From Streptomyces venezuelae (GTDB lineage Bacteria; Actinomycetota; Actinomycetes; Streptomycetales; Streptomycetaceae): a DNA stretch of 64,000 bases. The stretch covers positions 2,256,001-2,320,000 of the forward strand of contig NZ_CP029193.1 of assembly GCF_008642355.1 (NCBI RefSeq). The letters run 5' to 3'. Below, in pieces: positions 47,297 through 55,199 of this stretch. The notes under the pieces are model-generated. The model saw nothing but the letters and a program-made list of their open reading frames with translations. It ran no database searches and was not told where the DNA came from. Numbering within the stretch: position 1 is the first letter of the stretch; the number at the start of each line of letters is the position of its first letter. The translations under genes and the position numbers were made by a program.

Positions 47297-47827
47297 TCAC
47301 CGGTCCAACGCCCGCGCGCCCCTCTTCCATGCCGCCGCGAGGTCCACGCCCTCCGGAAACCGTCCGTGGATCTCCAGGATGACCATGCCGTGCGCGAACG
47401 CCCACGCGGCGCGGGCCAGGTCGGTGTCGCCGCCGCAGACCCGCATCAGGGGGGCGGCGGCCCGTTCCTCCAGGCCCTGCGGCAGGGCGTGGCGCGGCAG
47501 CGGGCGTTCGGTGGCCAGGCGGTAGAGGTGCGGGTGGCGCAGGGCATAGGCGCGGTAGGCCTCGGTGAGGGCGTCGAGGGAACCGGGGGCGGCGGCCTCG
47601 GCCGCCTCGCAGGCGGCGGCGGACTCGTCGAGCATCTGCGCGACGAGCTCCACCTCGACGGCGGACTTGTCGGGGAAGTGCTTGTAGAGGGACGGGGCCT
47701 TGATGCCGAGCCGGTCGGCGAGCGAGCGCATCGTGAGCTTCTCGGCACCGGACTCCTCCAGGAGGTCGCGGGCTGCCGCCACGATCTCCCTGGCGCGGGG
47801 GGTGAGGCGCTCGTTCTGGTCAGACAC
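47297..47827 (-). CDS. TetR-family transcriptional regulator
   Basis: The 176-residue repressor has the HTH ARDLLEESGAEKLTMRSLAD RLGIKAPSLYKHFPDK in its first 60 residues and a C-terminal WHG-like domain (RHPHLYRLATERPLP, AWAFAHGMVILEIHGRFPEG). The GTG at 47827 overlaps the end of the upstream DUF4260 gene by 8 bp, so both are co-translated. It probably represses its own operon through the two palindromes at 48304-48346. Ligand unknown. Confidence 0.9.
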   Translation of the reverse strand: MSDQNERLTPRAREIVAAARDLLEESGAEKLTMRSLADRLGIKAPSLYKHFPDKSAVEVELVAQMLDESAAACEAAEAAAPGSLDALTEAYRAYALRHPHLYRLATERPLPRHALPQGLEERAAAPLMRVCGGDTDLARAAWAFAHGMVILEIHGRFPEGVDLAAAWKRGARALDR

Positions 47828-48251
47828 GCTGGAAGCCGTCCTTCGTCCGCAGTCCATAGCCGAAGGCGCGATCGTACGAGATGTGGGCGAGCCACCCGCA
47901 CAGGGCGGCGAAGGCGGGCGCCCAGTCGACGGGCGTGAACGTGTGGAGGGCGATGAGCGCGACGGGGAGCAGCGCGCGGTGGGCGGCGTTGTAGTACGGG
48001 ACGGCGCGGGGCGGCAGCTGGCCCTTCGCCATGTGGGGCGCGTCGCGCAGGGCCACGAGGAACGTCAGGTCGGGGGCGATGAAGAACGCTCCGGCGAGCA
48101 GGCCCGCGAGCCAGCCGTGGTTGACGCCTTCCAGCACGGCGAAGGCGGTCCAGAGGAGCGCGTTGGCGAACCAGGCGGTACGCCGGGTGACGGCGAGGGC
48201 GCGCCTGGCGGTGGTGTCGGTGCGGGCGGGGGTGTGGGTCAGGGCGCTCAT
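47820..48251 (-). CDS. DUF4260-like small membrane protein
   Basis: A 143-residue protein with about four helices. It contains the family pattern APDLTFLVALRDAPH..., YYNAAHRALLPVALIALHTF and WLAHISYDRAFGYGLRTKDG, with conserved His and Asp residues in the last helix. AAGGAGG precedes the ATG at 48251. Molecular role unknown. It is the first gene of an operon with the TetR regulator, whose two operators lie in the promoter region. Confidence 0.85.
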   Translation of the reverse strand: MSALTHTPARTDTTARRALAVTRRTAWFANALLWTAFAVLEGVNHGWLAGLLAGAFFIAPDLTFLVALRDAPHMAKGQLPPRAVPYYNAAHRALLPVALIALHTFTPVDWAPAFAALCGWLAHISYDRAFGYGLRTKDGFQRV

Positions 48252-48303
48252 GGGGGCCTCCTTCGAGGAATGGAAAATCTGCGGCTGTTCCGTGCGGCCA
48301 TAC

Positions 48304-48320
48304 GGCTAACGCTGTTAGCC
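48304..48320. promoter_or_regulatory. TetR operator 1 (perfect inverted repeat)
   Basis: GGCTAAC-GCT-GTTAGCC is a perfect 7-bp inverted repeat of the common TetR type, 53 bp upstream of the DUF4260-tetR operon. Confidence 0.85.
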
Positions 48321-48329
48321 AAAACGTAC

Positions 48330-48346
48330 GGTTAACAGCGTTAGCC
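48330..48346. promoter_or_regulatory. TetR operator 2
   Basis: GGTTAAC-AGC-GTTAGCC repeats operator 1 with one mismatched pair; centre-to-centre distance is 26 bp. It lies 51 bp upstream of the divergent merR-like gene, so both directions may be controlled. Confidence 0.8.
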
Positions 48347-48396
48347 GTCAAGAGGTCGCTTGACCTTGCCGCAGCGTCAACGTTTCTACTGAGCTC

Positions 48397-49308
48397 ATGC
48401 GGATCGGAGAACTCGCCGGCCTGGTCGGCGTCACCACGCGTGCCATCAGGCACTACCACCACCAGGGCCTGCTGCCCGAACCCGAGCGGCGCCCCAACGG
48501 CTACCGCGAGTACGGGCTGCGGCACGCCGTCGTCCTGGCCCGCGTCCGCCGCCTGACCGAGCTCGGCCTCGGCCTCGCCGAGGTGCGGGACGTACTGGCG
48601 GACGACGCGGGCCGCGAGCTCGTCGAGGTCCTCGGCGAACTGGACGCCGACCTCGCACGGCAGGAGGCGGCGATCCGCGCGCGCAGGGAGCGGCTGCGGT
48701 CGCTGCTCGACGAGGCGGGGCGCGGGCGCCTCTCGCCCGAGGGCCCCGTCTCCCCCGAACTGGCCGACTTCTTCGGCGAGATGGCGAGGTCCACGCAGGG
48801 GCGGCCGGGTCCGGAGTCCGTGATGGCGGCGAAGGACCGCGAGTTCCTCGTCCTGCTCGACACCACCGCGTCGCCGGAGGACCGGGACGCCTTCCTCGCC
48901 GCGCTCCGCCCGGCCCTCGGCACGCCGGACGCGGTGGAGCGGGCGCACGAGGTGTACGCGCGGCTCGACGCGCTGGCCGACGCCGACCCGGCGGACGCGC
49001 GTACGGACGCCGCGGTGGACGCGGCCGCGCGGACGCTCGCCGACATGCTGCCGGACTCGCTCCTCGCGGAGCTCGGGACGGAGGGCGCGTCGGCGGTGGC
49101 CGAGGGCCGCGGGGTGCGTGACGACGGCTTTCTGGAGGCCTTCTTCGCCGACTTCGCCCCCGCGCAGGCGGAGGCGGTGCGCCGCGCGATGCGGATGCTC
49201 GCGGAACGCGGCGCGGAGACGGAACGCGGCGCGGAGACGGAACGCGGCGCGGAGACGGAACGCGGCGCGGAGACGGAACGCGGCGCGGAGACGGAGGCCG
49301 GGCCATGA
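48397..49308 (+). CDS. MerR-family transcriptional regulator with C-terminal peptide repeat
   Basis: A 303-residue protein with an N-terminal winged HTH (MRIGELAGLVGVTTRAIRHY, ERRPNGYREYGLRHA), the antiparallel dimerisation helix (to about 110) and a long helical C-terminal effector domain with no metal cysteines. The end is five copies of ERGAET encoded by an 18-bp tandem repeat. It is coupled to the following membrane protein by an ATGA overlap. Signal unknown. Confidence 0.9.
   Translation: MRIGELAGLVGVTTRAIRHYHHQGLLPEPERRPNGYREYGLRHAVVLARVRRLTELGLGLAEVRDVLADDAGRELVEVLGELDADLARQEAAIRARRERLRSLLDEAGRGRLSPEGPVSPELADFFGEMARSTQGRPGPESVMAAKDREFLVLLDTTASPEDRDAFLAALRPALGTPDAVERAHEVYARLDALADADPADARTDAAVDAAARTLADMLPDSLLAELGTEGASAVAEGRGVRDDGFLEAFFADFAPAQAEAVRRAMRMLAERGAETERGAETERGAETERGAETERGAETEAGP
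49204..49293 (+). repeat. 18-bp minisatellite, five exact copies, within the MerR gene
   Basis: The unit GAACGCGGCGCGGAGACG is repeated five times in frame, encoding (ERGAET)5. Exact identity of the copies suggests recent slippage expansion. Confidence 0.95.
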
Positions 49309-49976
49309 TGGCCATGCCCTCCCGCACGAGGCCGCACCGCTGGACGGACCGGCTCAGGTCGGCAGTCCCGACCCCCCTCCGGCACCTCGCCGGGCACGAA
49401 CTGCGCGTACTGGTCAGCCTCGTGCTGTGGGTGGCGCGGCGGCGGCACGGGGTGAACGAGGCGGCGGGAGAACGCGCCTTCGGGCACGCCCGCGGACAGG
49501 CGCCGGTCATGTACGGCCTGGCGTTCCTCTGTGTCGTCGAGGCGTTCGGGATGTCGGTCCTGCTGCGCGGCTGTCCGACCGCGCACGCCGTGATGCTGTT
49601 CATCGACGTCTACAGCGTGATCCTGATGATCGGCGTCCACGCCGCGTCCGTCACCCGCCCGCACGTGCTCACCCCGGACACGCTGCGGGTGCGCCAGGGC
49701 GCGCACCGGGACCTGCGCATACCGCTCGCCCTGGTCGGCGCCGTACGCTCCGAGCGGCTCTTCACGCACGAGCCCGCCGACGGCGTCCTCGCCCTGCCCG
49801 TCGCCTCCACGACGTCACTCACCCTGACCCTGACCGAACCCGTCACGGCCGTCGACCTCCTGGGCAAGGGGCGCGAGGTGACGACGGTCCGGCTGCAGGC
49901 GGACGAACCGGAGCGGCTGTACGAGGCACTGAGAGGGAATCCGGCCGCCCGCGCGCCTCACACGGGCGCGAACTGA
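49305..49976 (+). CDS. Membrane protein of unknown function, operon partner of the MerR gene
   Basis: A 223-residue protein. A basic N-terminal part (HRWTDRLRSAVPTPLRHLAG) is followed by two hydrophobic helices (PVMYGLAFLCVVEAFGMSVL and AVMLFIDVYSVILMIGVHAA) and a C-terminal soluble domain with a beta-strand pattern (LTPDTLRVRQGAHRDLRIPL). It starts in an ATGA overlap with the regulator gene and ends in a 19-bp overlap with the convergent RNB ribonuclease gene. Family not recognised with certainty. Confidence 0.8.
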   Translation: MMAMPSRTRPHRWTDRLRSAVPTPLRHLAGHELRVLVSLVLWVARRRHGVNEAAGERAFGHARGQAPVMYGLAFLCVVEAFGMSVLLRGCPTAHAVMLFIDVYSVILMIGVHAASVTRPHVLTPDTLRVRQGAHRDLRIPLALVGAVRSERLFTHEPADGVLALPVASTTSLTLTLTEPVTAVDLLGKGREVTTVRLQADEPERLYEALRGNPAARAPHTGAN

Positions 49977-51400
49977 ACCTTCGCCGCGCCGGGGTCCGCC
50001 TGGGTGAGGCGGACCCTCAGCCGTTCCCCGAGGGGCAGCCTCGACGTGCCGCCCTCGATCCGGGCCACGATCGCCGGCTCGGTCAACTGCACGGTCCCGA
50101 CGGCAGGTTCGCCGTCCTTCACGTCCACCACGACCGCGTCGAACATCTCACCGACCCGCCCCTGGAGCAGGGCGGCCTCGACGATGTCCACGCACTCCCG
50201 CTCCACCGTGTTGCCGCGCCGCGTGCCGTCCGCCATCTCCTTCGGCAGCTCGTCCAGGGCGGCGAGCGCCCACTCCGGGGGCGGGGCCTCCGCGCAGGCG
50301 GCGAGGCAGAGCTCGGCGGCGTAGCGGTCGACGAGGCGGCGCAAGGGGGCGGTGCAGTGGGCGTAGGGCGCGGCGACGGCGGCGTGCGTGGTCAGCTCGG
50401 GCAGACGGCCGTCGCGGAACGCCGTGTAGCCCGCGCCGCGCAGCAGGGTCGTGCACTCCTGGAGGAAGGCGGCGTGGTGCGAGACGCGGGGGTCGAGGGA
50501 GCGTACGAGCTGCGCGTACGACATGTGGTGCGGCCAGTCGATGTGCAGCGCCCGCGCGGTCCGGCGCAGGCGGCCCACGGCGCCGTCGGGGGCGGTGGGC
50601 AGCGTCCGCAGGACGCCGGCACCGGAGGCGAGCATGAGGTCGGCGGCGGCCATGCCGGTGAGCAGGGAGATCTGCGCGTTCCAGCCGTCGGCGGGGAGCG
50701 GGGCGCGGAAACCCAGCTCGTACGTCCCGTCGCGCTCGACGATCTCCTGCTCCGGTACGTCGAGGGAGATCCCGCCGCGCTCGACCTCCAACTGCTCGCG
50801 CAGCCCCCCGATGTCCCGCAGCAGCGCGACGGGCTCCTCCGCGGTGCCGCCGTCGATGGCGGCCTGCACCCCTTCGTAGTCGAGCTTGGCGCGGCTGCGG
50901 ACGAGGGCGCGCTGCACGTCGGTGCGCTCGGCGCGGCCGTCCCCGTCCAGGTCGATCGTCCACAGCACGGCCGGGCAGGTCTGCCCCGGCAGCAGGCTGG
51001 CGGCGCCCTCGCTGAGCGCGGTGGGGTGCAGCGGAACCTTCTCGTCGGGGAAGTACAGGGTGGTGACGCGGCGGTGGGCCTCGGCGTCGAGGGGGCCGCC
51101 GGGCGTCACGTACGCGGCGACGTCCGCGATCGCGTACGACACGCGGAACCCGCCTCCGGCCCGCCGGGCCAGGTGCATCGCCTGGTCCAGGTCGACGGAG
51201 GAGGGCGGGTCGACGGTGAAGAGGGGCAGGTCCGTGGCGTCGTACTCCGGGAGCCTCGGGGACGCGGCGGCCCGGTCCGCCTCCGCGAGGACGTCGGCGG
51301 GGAACTCCTCGGGAACGTCGAGTCTCGTACGCAGATCACGCAGCGCGGCGCGCAGGGGGGCGTCCGCGGTGGCGGTCACGCGGTAGTGGCGGCGGGGCAT
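49958..51400 (-). CDS. RNB-domain (RNase II/R family) 3'-5' exoribonuclease
   Basis: The 480-residue product contains the RNB catalytic core: LPLFTVDPPSSVDLDQAMHL with the Asp cluster that binds magnesium, AIADVAAYVTPGGPLD, TLYFPDEKVPLHPTALSEGA, and the downstream AAPYAHCTAPLRRLVDRYAA motif. It lacks the N-terminal cold-shock domains and a full S1 domain of RNase R, so it is the short actinobacterial form. It degrades RNA from the 3' end. ATG at 51400 begins MPRRHYRVTA. It is convergent with the membrane-protein gene. Confidence 0.93.
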   Translation of the reverse strand: MPRRHYRVTATADAPLRAALRDLRTRLDVPEEFPADVLAEADRAAASPRLPEYDATDLPLFTVDPPSSVDLDQAMHLARRAGGGFRVSYAIADVAAYVTPGGPLDAEAHRRVTTLYFPDEKVPLHPTALSEGAASLLPGQTCPAVLWTIDLDGDGRAERTDVQRALVRSRAKLDYEGVQAAIDGGTAEEPVALLRDIGGLREQLEVERGGISLDVPEQEIVERDGTYELGFRAPLPADGWNAQISLLTGMAAADLMLASGAGVLRTLPTAPDGAVGRLRRTARALHIDWPHHMSYAQLVRSLDPRVSHHAAFLQECTTLLRGAGYTAFRDGRLPELTTHAAVAAPYAHCTAPLRRLVDRYAAELCLAACAEAPPPEWALAALDELPKEMADGTRRGNTVERECVDIVEAALLQGRVGEMFDAVVVDVKDGEPAVGTVQLTEPAIVARIEGGTSRLPLGERLRVRLTQADPGAAKVQFAPV

Positions 51401-51601
51401 GGGGTGAGCGTAACGGGGGCATGCCCGGCTTGGGCGGTTTTGCGGTGCGCCGTTCCGCCCCTGTGCGGGTGGGGGAGCCGACCCGTCCGCCCCGCGACGT
51501 CCAGCGGACCAGGGACCGGGGCTGCTCGAAGCGGCCCCCGGCCCCCGTACCCTTTCGCAGGGGCCGCACCCCTCCCCCGTACCCCCTGAAGGAGTTCCAC
51601 C

Positions 51602-52408
51602 GTGCTCGTCCTGCTGCCGCCGTCCGAAGGCAAGGCCTCCTCCGGCCGTGGTGCGCCGCTCAAGGCGGAAGAACTGTCGCTGCCGGGTCTCACCCCGGCG
51701 CGGCGGGCCGTTCTCGACGAGCTCGTCGAGTTGTGTGCCGCGGACGAGGAGAAGGCGCGCACCGTGCTCGGCCTCAGCGAAGGGCTGCGCGGCGAGGTCG
51801 CGAAGAACGCCGCGCTGCGCACCGCCGGCGCCCGCCCCGCGGGGGAGGTCTACACCGGCGTGCTCTACGACGCCCTCGACCTCGCCTCCCTCGACACCGC
51901 CGCCAAGCGCCGCGCCACCCGCTCACTCCTCGTCTTCTCCGGGCTGTGGGGCGCTGTCGGCGTCAACGACAGGATCCCCTCGTACCGCTGCTCGATGGGC
52001 GTCAAGCTGCCCGGCCTCGGGGCCCTCGGCGCGTACTGGCGTACGCCGATGGCCTCCGTCATGCCCGAGGCCGCCGGTGACGGCCTCGTCCTGGACCTGA
52101 GGTCGTCCGCGTACGCCGCCGCGTGGAAGCCGAAGGGGGACGTCGCCGCACGGACGGCGACCGTGCGTGTGCTGCACGCACAGGTCGACGACGAGACCGG
52201 CACCGAGAAGCGGTCCGTCGTGTCGCACTTCAACAAGGCGACGAAGGGCAGGATCGTCCGGTCCCTGCTGACCACGGGGGCCAACCCCAAGGACCCGGCC
52301 GAGCTGGTCGAGGCGCTGCGCGACCTCGGGCACGTGGTGGAGGCGGAGGCACCCGCGAAGGCGGGCAAGCCGTGGGCGCTGGATGTCGTGGTGCGCGAGA
52401 TCCACTGA
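51602..52408 (+). CDS. yaaA: Peroxide stress protein YaaA (UPF0246/DUF328 family)
   Basis: The 268-residue product starts with LVLLPPSEGKASSGRGAPL, the family signature, and contains FSGLWGAVGVNDRIPSYRCSMG and VVSHFNKATKGRIVRSLL. In Escherichia coli YaaA lowers free iron during peroxide stress and binds DNA; the role here is inferred. The GTG at 51602 follows AAGGAG at good spacing. It is a single gene. Confidence 0.93.
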   Translation: MLVLLPPSEGKASSGRGAPLKAEELSLPGLTPARRAVLDELVELCAADEEKARTVLGLSEGLRGEVAKNAALRTAGARPAGEVYTGVLYDALDLASLDTAAKRRATRSLLVFSGLWGAVGVNDRIPSYRCSMGVKLPGLGALGAYWRTPMASVMPEAAGDGLVLDLRSSAYAAAWKPKGDVAARTATVRVLHAQVDDETGTEKRSVVSHFNKATKGRIVRSLLTTGANPKDPAELVEALRDLGHVVEAEAPAKAGKPWALDVVVREIH

Positions 52409-52442
52409 GCCCGGGACCCGCCGCTCACCACCGAAGCCCGTT

Positions 52443-52474
52443 GCAGCATGCGCAACGGGCTTTGCGCATGCTGC
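52443..52474. promoter_or_regulatory. Long perfect inverted repeat upstream of KDPG aldolase
   Basis: GCAGCATGCGCAA - CGGGCT - TTGCGCATGCTGC is a perfect 13-bp inverted repeat ending 23 bp before the eda start and 34 bp after the yaaA stop. It may be an operator (TTGCGCA half-sites) or a terminator hairpin for yaaA. Confidence 0.65.
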
Positions 52475-52497
52475 ATGCTCGGGTGCAGGATGCCCCC

Positions 52498-53130
52498 ATG
52501 ACCTCCGACTCCGCCCCCGCCTCCGTCCTCGACCTCGCCCCCGTCGTCCCCGTGGTCGTCGTCTCGGATCTCGACGACGCCGTCCCGATGGCGCGTGCCC
52601 TCGTCGCGGGCGGGCTGCCCGCGATCGAGGTGACCCTGCGGACGCCCGTCGCGCTCGACGCGATCTCCGCCATCGCCGCGGAGGTGCCGGACGCGGTGGT
52701 CGGCGCGGGCACCGTCATCTCCGCGCGGAACGTCTCCGAATCCGTGGAGGCGGGTGCCCGGTTCCTCGTCAGCCCGGGCTGGACGGACACGCTGCTCGAC
52801 GCGATGCGGGGCTCCGGCGTGCCGTTCCTGCCGGGTGTCTCGACGACCTCGGAGGTCGTGGCGCTGCTCGAACGCGGCGTACGGGAGATGAAGTTCTTCC
52901 CGGCGGAGGCGGCCGGCGGCACCGCCTACCTGAAGTCGCTGGGCGCCCCGCTGCCGCAGGCCCGGTTCTGCCCGACGGGCGGCATCACGCCGGACTCCGC
53001 GCCGTCGTACCTCGCGCTGAAGAACGTCGGCTGTGTGGGCGGCAGTTGGATGCTGCCCGCCGACGCGGTCGCCGCGAAGGACTGGGCCCGCGTGGAGTCC
53101 CTGGCCCGGGAGGCGGCGGGCCTGCTCTAG
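52498..53130 (+). CDS. eda: 2-keto-3-deoxy-6-phosphogluconate (KDPG) aldolase
   Basis: The 210-residue class I aldolase of the Entner-Doudoroff type splits KDPG to pyruvate and glyceraldehyde-3-phosphate. Motifs: VPVVVVSDLDDAVPMARALV, GLPAIEVTLRTPVALDAI (catalytic Glu), VVGAGTVISARN, MKFFPAEAAGG with the Schiff-base lysine, and CPTGGITPDSAPSYLAL. The ATG at 52498 lies just after a long inverted repeat. It stands alone, and its stop overlaps the convergent gene by 3 bases (CTAG). Possibly used for uronate or gluconate catabolism. Confidence 0.93.
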   Translation: MTSDSAPASVLDLAPVVPVVVVSDLDDAVPMARALVAGGLPAIEVTLRTPVALDAISAIAAEVPDAVVGAGTVISARNVSESVEAGARFLVSPGWTDTLLDAMRGSGVPFLPGVSTTSEVVALLERGVREMKFFPAEAAGGTAYLKSLGAPLPQARFCPTGGITPDSAPSYLALKNVGCVGGSWMLPADAVAAKDWARVESLAREAAGLL

Positions 53131-54419
53131 CGCAAATGCGACGTGTCGTTGAGCAGGCGCAGCGACGCGTTGCCGTCGGCGTAGTACGCCACGGCCGACA
53201 CCGATGCCGCCGAGAGTTCCATGCGGAACAGGGACTCCGGCGGGGCACCGAGGGCGAGCCGCACCAGCGTCTTGATGGGCGTGACGTGCGTGACGAGCAG
53301 CACGGTGCGGCCCGCGTAGGCGCGGGTCAGGCGGTCGCGTGCGGCCGATACGCGCCGGGTGACCTCGGCGAACGACTCGCCGCCCGGCGGCGCCGCGTCC
53401 GGCGAGGCGAGCCAGGCGTTCAGCTCCTCCGGGTGACGCTCGCGCACCTCGCCGAACGTCAGCCCTTCCCACGCCCCGAAGTCCGTCTCGCGCAGGCCGC
53501 CTTCGAGGTGTACGTCGAGTCCGAGGCGGGCCGCGACGGTGTGCGCGGTCTCCTGGCAGCGCTTGAGCGGCGAGGAGACGACCGCCTGGACCGTGCCGCG
53601 CGCGGCCAGCGCGGCGGCGACGCGTTCCGCCTGCTCGCGCCCCACGTCCGAGAGGGCGGGATCGGACCCGCCGCTCCCGGAGAACCGCTTCTCGGGCGTC
53701 AGCGCGGTCTCCCCGTGCCGCAGCAGCACGAAGGTCGCGGGCGCACCGAGGTCGGCCGGTGCGGCCCAGCCGACCTGCGGGGCGTTGCGCGCCGCGCGCC
53801 GGTCCGCGTCCTCGGCCGTTCCGCCGTGCGCAGAGGGAGTCGGTGAAGCCTCACCGAGGGCGACTCCGCCGCCCCGTCCCGCCATCGCCGCCCGCGCGCG
53901 GGCCGCGCCCGCCGCCGCGTCGCCCGGCGGGCCCGTCGGCGCCTCGGCCGCCGCGCGGGCCGCGCGTGTGTCGAGGTCCGCCGTGGACGCCGACGGCGAC
54001 CACTGCTCCCCCCGCTTGCCCGCGTCCATCGCCTCGTTCGCGAGCCGGTCCGCGTGCTTGTTCCGGTCGCGGGGGATCCACTCGTACGTCACCTGCGACG
54101 AGGGGAAGACGCGCGCCGCCTCCGCGGCCAGCGGCTTCATGTCCGGGTGCTTGATCTTCCAGCGGCCCGACATCTGCTCGACGACGAGCTTGGAGTCCAT
54201 GCGCACGCGCACCGTCGCGGCCGGGTCCAGATCGTGGGCCGCCTTGAGACCGGCCACCAAACCCTTGTACTCGGCGACGTTGTTCGTCGCGACGCCGATG
54301 TACTCGGCGGCCTCCATCAGGGTCTCCCCCGTGGCCGCGTCGATGACGACCGAGCCGTAGCCCGCGGGCCCCGGGTTGCCCCGGGAGCCGCCGTCGGCCT
54401 CGACGATGAACTCGCGCAT
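53127..54419 (-). CDS. Bifunctional RNase HI / acid (alpha-ribazole) phosphatase
   Basis: A 430-residue fusion. The N-terminal RNase HI domain (1-135) has D9 (VEADGGSRGNPG), NNVAEYKGLVAGL, RMDSKLVVEQMSG and WIPRDRNKHADRLANEAMD; an Ala/Gly-rich linker spans 140-225. The C-terminal histidine phosphatase (228-430) has LLRHGETALTPEKRFSGSGG, SSPLKRCQETAHTV and LVTHVTPIKTLV. Actinobacterial members cut RNA in RNA-DNA hybrids and dephosphorylate alpha-ribazole phosphate in B12 synthesis. It follows the zinc-ribbon gene by 36 bp in one operon. Confidence 0.95.
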   Translation of the reverse strand: MREFIVEADGGSRGNPGPAGYGSVVIDAATGETLMEAAEYIGVATNNVAEYKGLVAGLKAAHDLDPAATVRVRMDSKLVVEQMSGRWKIKHPDMKPLAAEAARVFPSSQVTYEWIPRDRNKHADRLANEAMDAGKRGEQWSPSASTADLDTRAARAAAEAPTGPPGDAAAGAARARAAMAGRGGGVALGEASPTPSAHGGTAEDADRRAARNAPQVGWAAPADLGAPATFVLLRHGETALTPEKRFSGSGGSDPALSDVGREQAERVAAALAARGTVQAVVSSPLKRCQETAHTVAARLGLDVHLEGGLRETDFGAWEGLTFGEVRERHPEELNAWLASPDAAPPGGESFAEVTRRVSAARDRLTRAYAGRTVLLVTHVTPIKTLVRLALGAPPESLFRMELSAASVSAVAYYADGNASLRLLNDTSHLR

Positions 54420-54455
54420 GGAGAAAGGGTCCTTACGTCGTTGCGGGCCGGACCC

Positions 54456-55199
54456 CTACAGGCCGGACTCGGACGTACGGACCAGGATGCGGCGGCAGTT
54501 CTCGCACCGCAGCACCGTGTCGGGCGAGGCCGCCTTCACCTCGTTGACCTCGGTGATGTTGAGCTCCAGGCGGCAGCCCTCGCAGCGCCGCTGGTAGAGC
54601 TTGGCGGCACCGACGCCGCCCTCCTTCTCGCGGAGCTTGTCGTACAGCTTGAGCAGGTCGGCCGGGACCGAACCCGCCACGACCTCGCGCTCCTTGCCGA
54701 CCGTCGCGGTCTCGCCGTCGAGCTCCTCGAACGCGGCGTCGCGGCGCGCCGTCGCGTCGTCGATCTTCGACTGGACCGACGCGACCCGGCCGGTGAGCTC
54801 GGTGACGCGCTCCTGCGCGGACTCACGGCGCTCCATGACCTCCAGGACGACGTCCTCCAGGTCGCCCTGGCGCTTGGCCAGCGAGGCGATCTCCCTCTGG
54901 AGGTTCTCCAGGTCCTTCGGCGAGGTGACGGCACCGGAGTCCAGGCGCTGCTGGTCGCGGACCGCGCGCTGGCGGACCTGGTCGACGTCCTGCTCCGCCT
55001 TGGTCTGCTCGCGGGCGCAGTCGCTCTCCTCGGTCGTCGCGGCGACGAGCAGGTCGCGCAGCTGCGTGAGGTCCTTGTTCAGCGACTCGATCTCGGCGTG
55101 CTCGGGCAGCGACTTCTTCTTGTGCGCGAGCTGCTGCAGGCGTACGTCCAGGGCCTGGAGGTCGAGCAGTCGGATCTGGTCGGCGGGCGCGGCGTTCAG
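54456..55199 (-). CDS. C4-type zinc-ribbon coiled-coil protein (CTG start)
   Basis: The 247-residue product has a long coiled coil (about 15-190, with IRLLDLQALDVRLQQLAHKK and LENLQREIASLAKRQGDLED) and a C-terminal zinc ribbon: C-x2-C (CEGCRLELN) and C-x2-C (CENCRRILVRTSESGL). Relatives are found next to Nif3 genes in most actinobacteria; the function is not settled. No ATG, GTG or TTG lies near the expected start. The CTG at 55199 begins (L/M)NAAPADQIR, overlaps the Nif3 stop as CTGA, and has GGAG 7 bases before it. Confidence 0.9.
   Translation of the reverse strand: MNAAPADQIRLLDLQALDVRLQQLAHKKKSLPEHAEIESLNKDLTQLRDLLVAATTEESDCAREQTKAEQDVDQVRQRAVRDQQRLDSGAVTSPKDLENLQREIASLAKRQGDLEDVVLEVMERRESAQERVTELTGRVASVQSKIDDATARRDAAFEELDGETATVGKEREVVAGSVPADLLKLYDKLREKEGGVGAAKLYQRRCEGCRLELNITEVNEVKAASPDTVLRCENCRRILVRTSESGL

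Noticed and set aside
49204..49293. Possible CRISPR array
   Set aside because: The 18-bp units are directly adjacent with no spacers and translate in frame; no cas genes are nearby.
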